A stretch of DNA of 64,000 nt from CAVPDG01 sp963702535 (GTDB lineage: Bacteria > Chloroflexota > Anaerolineae > Anaerolineales > UBA4823). This document shows positions 57,752 to 64,000 of the stretch, piece by piece (position 1 is the stretch's first letter; every line of letters begins with the position of its first letter). Where the stretch lies: contig CAVPDG010000004.1 of NCBI GenBank assembly GCA_963702535.1, positions 62,001 through 126,000 on the forward strand, in the 5' to 3' direction. The translations under genes were made by a program, and so were the position numbers. The notes below the pieces were generated by a model. That model saw nothing but the letters and a program-made list of their open reading frames with translations. It was not told where the DNA came from and did no database searches.

Positions 57752-60700
57752 ATGAAAACCGCAAGAAGAATCATGCTTTTAGCCATTTGTGCCATATTCG
57801 GCCTCTGCGTTACCCTGGGCCTCCTGGGTTGGGCGGGCGGCCAATTCCGTGCTAGGGCCGCCGCCCCGGAATCCCAGTCCTACGCTGGGATTATTGATTT
57901 TAACCCTCCTGCAAGCTCCCTTGCTCTGTCTGAAATCCTCCTCATGCCCGCCCCCGGCATTCCTTCCTCCGGTCCAGCCATAGACCGCGGCGACCCAACG
58001 CCCCTCACGCTCCCGGAAACCCATTCTCTTCCGGTCGTTGCTGAAGTACCCCTCGCGCCTGCTGCCCCTGGCAGCATCTTTACCGTGGTCACTACCAACA
58101 ACAGCGGGGCAGGCAGCCTGCGTGATGCTGTTACCCAGGCCAATGCCGCCGCCGGCCCCGATGAAATCCGCTTTAGCCTCTCTGGCTGTCCATGCGTCAT
58201 CACCCTGCTCTCCGAGCTGGCCACCAATGGCGAGCTCACTGTCACTGGTCCAGGCGTAAACCAGCTCACCCTTAACGGCAACAACACGAACCGCATCTTT
58301 TCCACAACCCCTGGCAATCCCCTCCGCCTCAGCGGATTGACCCTTGCGAATGGCTTCAACGCTACCCAGGGAGGCGCAATCGCCTCTGGTAACCTCACCT
58401 TGCAGGATCTCACCCTCAAGGATAGCTCTGCCCCTGTCGGCGGCGGTGTATATGTCAACGGCTCGTTGGTTATGACGAATACCCTGATTCAGAACAACAC
58501 CGCCTCCACATCCAGCGGCGGGGGTGTCTATGTCGCTGGCGCCCTCTCTGCCAGCGCAGCCACGTTCCGTAACAATACCGCCTATGCAGACGGCGGCGGC
58601 GCCTATGTTAACGGCAATGTCGCCTTAACAGGCGGTAGCTTTGAGAACAATCGCACCACCGAGGTAAAAACCTACGGTGGAGGCGGTGGGCTGATTGCCC
58701 TGAGTGTCTCTTCCATGTCCGCTACGCAGTTCACGAACAATACTACGCCTGCCTGGGGTGGCGGTGCCTACCTTGCGAACTTCACCGCCAGCACCACTAA
58801 CCGCCTCACCAACCTCATTTTCACGCACAACAACGCTTCGTATGGCGGGGGTGGGCTCTTCCAATGGTTCAATGCCGTCATCACCTCCACCCAGTTCATC
58901 AACAACCAGTCCGGCACTCTGGGCGGCGGCCTGTATGCCGGTTATGCCGGTTCGCACAGCATCCGCCTGAACGGCGGCCTTATCCAGGGTAACTCGGCCC
59001 CCAATGGCGGCGGCTTGTATTCTGACAGCAGCTTTACCCTCCAGAACACTTCTGTCTACTCCAACACGGCTACCAATGGGCGCGGTGGCGGGGCTTTATC
59101 CATTGCCAGCGTCTCGGTGGCGAATAGCACCTTTGCCTATAATACCGTTACCACCGGCGGCAACGGCGGCGGATTGGTTGCCGAGGTCGGCGCTGCCATC
59201 ACTGATACGCTTTTTCTCCGTAACCGTGTCCTCGCCAGCGGCAGCGGCGGCGGGCTGGTGGTCGGTACCAACCAGAACGGCGGCACCGCCAACCTTCTCC
59301 GTCTCACCTTCGACCAGAATTCTTCCAGCCAGGGCTATGGCGGCGGGCTGCTCTCCTACGGCGCTACTCGCCTGGCGGATAGCACTTTCACATCCAACAC
59401 TTCCTGGAATGACGGCGGCGGCGCCTGGGTGCGCGGTCCGCTTACCCTGACTGGTGGTCTCTTCCAGGGTAATCAGACCCTGCTCAACGAGGGCAACGGC
59501 GGCGGGGGCGGCTTGATGAGCATGGGGTATGCCAGTATATCCGCGACGCGCTTCCTCTCCAATACCACCGCCGACTGGGGCGGCGGCGCCTATATCTACT
59601 ACATCTCCGGCATGTCCCCCGAATGAGCTATCCGCAACCAGGCTGCTGATGACGGCGGCGGTATCCTCTCCTACGGCACGGCTACGATTAACGCCACCGG
59701 TTTCTTCTCCAATACCACCGGCGACCTGGGTGGCGGGGTTGGCGTCAATTACCTGGTCGGGCGCGATAACCGCTTTCAGGGAAATACAGCCGGGGGCGGT
59801 GGGGGTGGTATCTTTGCCAATATCAGCCTCAACCTCCAGGGCGCTGCCCTGCAGGGCAACCACACGACCAACTCAGGCGGTGGTATCCTTGCCCCCCAGA
59901 CGACAATCCTGAGGACTTCATTCAGGGAGAACTCAGCGGGCAGCCGCGGCGGCGGTTTGTTCCTTAACGGTGGCACCAGCTCCCTCGATCGGCTATCCTT
60001 CATCAACAATCAGGCTGCCGCTGGCGGTGGCATCTCTGTCGAAGCAGGCTCCAGCGGCACGCTGGTCAATACCCTGCTTGCGGGGAACACCGCCTTGGGT
60101 GGTTCCGGCGCTGCCCTCTACCTGAGCACCAGCGGCACCTTTACAATCCGTCATGCCACCATCGCCAGTCCCACCCTGAGCTCCGCCTCGGCGCTTTACC
60201 TGAATGATGGCATCCTCACCGCTGAGAATACCATCCTTGCCCGGCACAATACCGGTCTGGTGCGTGTCGGTGGTAGCGCCCTGCTCCAGAACCCGCTCTT
60301 CTACGCCAACAACACGAATACACTCGGCTCCGCAATTACCGTCAATGGGGCTGTGAGTGGTGATCCCGCCTTCTTCAACCCGCCTGCGGGCGATTACCAC
60401 CTCGCCGTCGGTTCCCAGGCCTTTAATGCTGGTCTCAATGTCGGCGTAACCACCGATTTCGATGGCGACGCTCGCCCGCAAGGTGGGCAGCCAGATATTG
60501 GCTACGATGAGGCCGTCACACCTTCCGGGGTGAACTTCACCCACAATGCCCCGCATCCAGCCGGTCAGCCTGTGACCTTTATATCCTCTGCTACCTTTGG
60601 GCAGGGTGTCTCCTTCAGCTGGAATTTTGGCGATGGAGGCGTCGCCCAGGGTCAGACCGTCACCCATACCTATGCCCAGCCCGGTATTTATCAGGTCACC

Positions 60701-60793
60701 CTCACCGCAGCCAACGCTGCTGGTCTGAACCTGGCAAACAAGAACGTCACCATCACAAACTTCGAAACCTATCTGCCCATACTCGTGCGTTGA
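57752..60793 (+). CDS. Secreted right-handed beta-helix protein with PKD domain, in-frame TGA
   Basis: The ATG at 57752 follows GGGAGGTGG. A signal peptide (IMLLAICAIFGLCVTLGLLG) is followed by a Pro-rich linker. The long parallel beta-helix begins at FTVVTTNNSGAGSLRDAVTQAN (the polymorphic-repeat cap) and carries twenty or more GGG-containing coils (GGGVYVNG, NNTAYADGGGAY). At 59624 the frame reads TGA, yet the same frame continues without loss as NQAADDGGGILSYGTA through more coils and LSFINNQAAAGGGISV. A PKD domain (SFSWNFGDGGVAQGQTVTHTY) and the tail FETYLPILVR close it. It is probably a cell-surface or biofilm protein of about 1,013 residues. Confidence 0.82.
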
Positions 60794-60804
60794 TGAAGGG
60801 TTAA

Positions 60805-60844
60805 AAAGCAAGATCGCCCACATTCCTCTGGGCGGTCTTGCTTT
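60805..60844. terminator. Terminator hairpin after the beta-helix gene
   Basis: AAAGCAAGATCGCCC (60805-60819) pairs with GGGCGGTCTTGCTTT (60830-60844) with one G-U pair. A-rich and T-rich flanks make it usable from both strands, and it lies between convergent genes. Confidence 0.75.
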
Positions 60845-60881
60845 CAAGGCTGCGAATTGCTCCTTCAGGATTTCGCAGATA

Positions 60882-61429
60882 TCAGGCCGCCTCCATCAGG
60901 CTCGCCAGTTTTGTGGTCGTGTTCCAGTTGCGGATCGTCATGCTCTGGTAGATAGGCATCCCGATGATGCGTGTCAGGCGGCTTTGAGATGCCCGGCTGA
61001 TCAGCCGGGAAAAATAGAGCACCCCTTCCCCACCGAAAGCCTGGTCGACGCCTTCTCTCGTCGTGATGCTTTTCATCGCCTCGCTGGAGGTCAGCGGCTT
61101 TTCAAGAAAATGACATCGTAGCGGTACGTGTCCGGTTCGCTTCCGAAGCCGGGCGGCGCCTGGTTGACGGTGGTTTTCATCTCCTCATACGAACGCACCA
61201 CGACGGTCGAATTCATAGTGGAAGGCTGCTGAGAGAGCCTCTTCGAGCCGGCTTTCCAGGCTCACCTGGTCTGCTTCGCCTGTGCGGAAGAGCACATTGC
61301 CGCTCTGGATATAGGTTTCCACATTCTCCAGACCCAGCGACTCGACGCACGCTTTCAAGTCGGTCATCTTGATGATGTTTTTGCCGCCGACATTGATGCC
61401 GCGCAGCAAGGCAACAGTATACGGGTCAT
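60882..61429 (-). CDS. DUF1697 protein, several frameshifts
   Basis: The conserved DUF1697 core is clear: VALLRGINVGGKNIIKMTDLKA, ESLGLENVETYIQSGNVLF and the C-terminal VLYFSRLISRASQSRLTRII with MTIRNWNTTTKL. The pieces lie in different frames, with shifts near 61415, 61190 and 61105. The ATG at 61429 begins seven bases after the YcaQ-like stop, and one missing G after it would give MDPYTVALLRG. The family has no established function; members are cytoplasmic and about 180 residues. Confidence 0.7.
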
Positions 61430-61436
61430 GCAGGTC

Positions 61437-62675
61437 TCAATTCCTGAGGATAAGCTCCCTCAGTTCCGGGGGCTCGCTCTGCCGCACCACCAGCTCCGGC
61501 GTCCCGTGCCAGGTTGCCAGGCGGTGCAGCGCGCCTGCCAGGTCTGCCGCCAGCTCCTCGCTGGGGGCGATGTCCGCCTCCAGGTGCAGCGCCTTGACCT
61601 CGAAGACGCCCTGCGCCCGGTGCGCCTTGGGATCCAGCCTGCCGATAATCCGCCCTCGCTGCAAGATCGGCAGGGTGAAATAGCCGTAGCGGCGCTTGCT
61701 CGCCGGCGTGTAACACTCGATAGTGTAGTCGAAATTGAACAGCTCCCGCGCTCGTTGCCTGTCCCACACCAGCGGGTCGAAAGGCGAGAGCAGCGTGGTC
61801 AGCGTCGGTTCGTCGTTTCCGGATGTCGCTTCTTCGAGCAGGTTGCTCTGCCCGGCATGTACATACGCCGGATCCTCAAATCCCTCCACCCATACTCGTA
61901 GGAGCATGCCCTCAGCCGCCAGCGCTTCTAGTTGTTGGCTTATCCCCTTCTTCAGTTGGCGGAAATAGTCGGGCGCCCATTCTGCCAGTGTGATCCCTAA
62001 CGCCTGCACCGTCTTCAGGGTCAGCGTGCGGCGCATCTCCTCGCTGGAGGGCGTGTTGGCGTCATCCCAGCCTGGCAGGACGCGCTCACGCAAATCGTAA
62101 ACGCGCTGGAAGTTCTGGCGACGGGCGATCATCACTTCGCCTGTCGTGAGCAGCGCCTCCAGAGCGCTCTTCTCTTCCTTCCAGTTCCACCAGCCGCCTG
62201 GTGGGTGGTTCTTGCTTTCGAATTCGATCGATCGCACCGCCCCGTTCTCTCGCAGGTGACTGCGCACCCGTTCCACCACCTCCGGGTTGTCTCTTATCCA
62301 GTCCATTTCCCATCTCGCTAGTCTACCGTGCTCTTGCATGGCATCCAGCATGCGCCGCCGGTGCAGCGGGTAATCCTCGATGGGCAGGAAGCACATTGCA
62401 TGCGCCCAGTATTCGAACAACGCCCCCTCCGCCAGTAGCTCGTCCAGCCATTCGGGCGGGTAATCCCCCAGCCGGCTCCACAGCGCCAGGTATGGGCTGC
62501 GGTTCACCACGTGGATGGTGTCGATCTGCAGCTCGCCCATGCGCCGGATTGCCTCGCGCACATCGGCTTTGGTCGCCGGCCGCTCCGGCGGGCGGTCCAG
62601 GCGTTGCGCCTTCAGCATCACCTGGCGAGCAGCCTGGATGGATATTTTTTCTGGTGGTACCCGGGATTTCTTCAA
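61437..62675 (-). CDS. YcaQ-like winged-helix DNA glycosylase family protein
   Basis: The 412-residue protein is intact. It has the YcaQ/HTH_42 family order: an N-terminal helical segment (SIQAARQVMLKAQRL), LQIDTIHVVNRSPYLALWSRLGDY, EYWAHAMCFLPIEDYPL, SALEALLTTGEVMIARRQNFQRVYDL, LSPFDPLVWDRQRARELFNFDY and ECYTPASKRRYGYFTLPIL. E. coli YcaQ unhooks DNA interstrand crosslinks; the QxDxxxxxxRSxxxxLWSR block is the conserved active region. The start is a TTG, as no ATG is available in frame. It is followed closely by DUF1697. Confidence 0.85.
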   Translation of the reverse strand: MKKSRVPPEKISIQAARQVMLKAQRLDRPPERPATKADVREAIRRMGELQIDTIHVVNRSPYLALWSRLGDYPPEWLDELLAEGALFEYWAHAMCFLPIEDYPLHRRRMLDAMQEHGRLARWEMDWIRDNPEVVERVRSHLRENGAVRSIEFESKNHPPGGWWNWKEEKSALEALLTTGEVMIARRQNFQRVYDLRERVLPGWDDANTPSSEEMRRTLTLKTVQALGITLAEWAPDYFRQLKKGISQQLEALAAEGMLLRVWVEGFEDPAYVHAGQSNLLEEATSGNDEPTLTTLLSPFDPLVWDRQRARELFNFDYTIECYTPASKRRYGYFTLPILQRGRIIGRLDPKAHRAQGVFEVKALHLEADIAPSEELAADLAGALHRLATWHGTPELVVRQSEPPELRELILRN

Positions 62676-62777
62676 GCGTGAAACTCTGCCCCTTGTCGGT
62701 TAAATGTTCATTCGCAAGCAATTCGCGTGTGATCTGTTTTGCTTGTCGCAATAAGTGCTATCACGCTGGTCAGCAGC

Positions 62778-64000
62778 TTAATTCCCTGGAGGTATGTTCT
62801 GGTTCAAGCGGAACAGGTTTTCCGGGTCGTAGCGACGCTTGACCGATCTGATCCGTTCCCAGGCGGGTCCCGGGTAAGCCGCGCGCACGCGTTCCTCGCC
62901 TTCGTCGCCCAGGAAACCGGTGTATGCCCCCCGGTCCCCTTGCTGTAATGCGCTGGCAAAGCCGGCTACCCACGCCTGGCGCAGGGCAAGGTCCTCGGCG
63001 CTGGTGTAGAACGCCGCCAGGTTAGCCATAATCCGGCTCTGGCGATGGGCAAAGGCGGTCGCGTCACCGGCTACCCGTTGCATTGCCCCACCCAGCACGC
63101 GGAGCTGTGCCACGCGCATAGGCGCATCCGAATCCTGCAGGTATTCCAGCATGGTTTGCGCCTCAGCTTTGCCTATCCGCTCCAGGAACATGGTATGCCC
63201 CACTGCCGTCGGGTGGTATTCGCCATCCTCAGGCGGGTACATCTCCGGATAGCGCATGGGTCGCAGCATGTCCGCAAGCGGCTGCGCCAGCTTGCGGAAT
63301 GGCGCCACTGCCTGCGCGCCGCTCTCGGTATCCCCGGCATAAACCAGCATGGCGATGATGATAAGCTTTCCGTGCAGCTCGGCTGGCACGAATGGCATGG
63401 GAGGCGCTGGCATCACGTTGGCAATGGTCGATAGCTCCTCAGGCGCCTCGTGCGCTGCGGCGATGAATCCCGCGATGACCTCTGGCGTGGCTGGCAAGAA
63501 TAACATCCCACCCAGGATTGTTTGCATGGGGTGCAGCCGGAACTGGAAGCGGGTCGCCACCCCGAAGTTGCCGCCGCCCCCGCGCAACGCCCAGAACAGG
63601 TCGGGGTGATTTTCGTGATCGGTGTGCAGAAGCTGCCCGTCGGCGGTCGCCACTTCAGCAGCCAGCAGATTGTCGATGGTCAGCCCGTACTTGCGCACCA
63701 GGTACCCCACCCCGCCGCTCAGCGTGATGCCTCCGATGCCTACCGATGCGGTGTCGCCAAATGGGGTCGCCAGGCTGTAAGCGTCTGCCGCGCTCGTGTA
63801 CTCGCCGGCTGTCAATCCCGTCTCTGCCCAGGCAACGCGCCTCTCCGCATCGATTTGCAGTTTCTTCATGCCGCTCAGGTCCAGTACGATCCCGCCCTCG
63901 CACACGCTGTGCCCGGCTGGGCTGTGACCTCCGCTGCGCACGGCGAACGGCAGCTCGCTTTGGCGCGCCAGCGCGATGGTTTGCAAGACGTCCTTTGCAT
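62778..64000 (-). CDS. FAD-linked oxidoreductase with BBE domain, cut by window edge
   Basis: This is a berberine-bridge-enzyme-like flavoprotein. The FAD-binding PCMH domain has RSGGHSPAGHSVCEGGIVLDL, where the His of RSGGHS is the usual covalent flavin site. It continues with TPFGDTASVGIGGITLSGGVGYLVRKYGL, DLFWALRGGGGNFGVATRF and the substrate domain, closing with the BBE motif RYDPENLFRLNQNI. The open frame reaches the right edge of the window, so the N-terminus lies outside. Members oxidise alcohols, sugars or alkaloids; the substrate is unknown. A bicovalent Cys (GxxxCxxxG) is not seen in the usual loop. Confidence 0.85.
   Translation of the reverse strand, partial: AKDVLQTIALARQSELPFAVRSGGHSPAGHSVCEGGIVLDLSGMKKLQIDAERRVAWAETGLTAGEYTSAADAYSLATPFGDTASVGIGGITLSGGVGYLVRKYGLTIDNLLAAEVATADGQLLHTDHENHPDLFWALRGGGGNFGVATRFQFRLHPMQTILGGMLFLPATPEVIAGFIAAAHEAPEELSTIANVMPAPPMPFVPAELHGKLIIIAMLVYAGDTESGAQAVAPFRKLAQPLADMLRPMRYPEMYPPEDGEYHPTAVGHTMFLERIGKAEAQTMLEYLQDSDAPMRVAQLRVLGGAMQRVAGDATAFAHRQSRIMANLAAFYTSAEDLALRQAWVAGFASALQQGDRGAYTGFLGDEGEERVRAAYPGPAWERIRSVKRRYDPENLFRLNQNIPPGN

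Overview
The window looks like a chromosomal segment of a Chloroflexota bacterium, probably class Anaerolineae. I infer this from the GC-rich coding sequence, several large secreted proteins built from DUF11 or beta-helix repeats, Thr/Pro-rich LysM surface proteins, and a short shared C-terminal tail ending in a Leu-Pro-aliphatic-basic pattern that I associate with secreted proteins of this phylum. No rRNA is present, so the assignment is an inference. I found no phage, transposase, CRISPR array or plasmid functions.

Layout. 0-7.4 kb: the DNA-end-processing pair nurA/herA, separated by two opposite-strand surface-protein genes (a seven-repeat DUF11 protein and a membrane-anchored protein). 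7.5-10.1 kb: ferritin, a Nudix hydrolase, and a divergent pair (lytic transglycosylase and a four-TM membrane protein) whose promoters overlap a LexA-like palindrome. 10.1-14.3 kb: a two-component system, rpe, rpiA and a lipoprotein cytochrome c. 14.4-20.0 kb, minus strand: tRNA-Thr, tRNA-Tyr, tRNA-Thr, tuf, rpmG, tRNA-Trp, secE, nusG, rplK, rplA, an L10 leader with attenuator, rplJ and rplL, driven by a strong promoter and closed by a terminator. 20.2-22.7 kb: dnaX-ybaB-recR. 22.8-31.9 kb: small envelope, redox and housekeeping genes (DUF1992, two LysM proteins, NYN nuclease, Nudix, aldo/keto reductase, tandem CDGSH protein, cold-shock protein, SDR, a secreted multidomain carbohydrate-active-like protein, a cupredoxin). 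32-37 kb: a methyltransferase, RhlE helicase, and an amino-acid ABC permease with a binding protein whose ligand-binding domain is duplicated. 37-47 kb: a membrane sulfatase-fold enzyme, a Ser/Thr kinase with an external sensor domain, a chromate-transporter family protein, and deoC with a two-domain ALDH16-type dehydrogenase (deoxyribose use). 46.9-57.5 kb: clpS, a broken proline iminopeptidase, a FUSC transporter, a formylglycine-type sulfatase, DUF389, SHOCT/DUF6325 proteins, and a fused NDP-forming acyl-CoA synthetase/GNAT. 57.7-64 kb: a secreted beta-helix/PKD protein, DUF1697, a YcaQ-like protein and a truncated FAD oxidoreductase.

Sequence quality matters for every reader. About twenty genes contain a frame change or in-frame stop with well-conserved protein on both sides, several of them in C or G runs, while 10.1-21.2 kb and 31.4-37 kb are clean. 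The essential gene dnaX is among the broken ones, so most breaks are probably assembly or sequencing errors; the proline iminopeptidase, which has lost its catalytic core, is a genuine pseudogene. I annotate broken genes across their whole reconstructed span and state where the frame changes.
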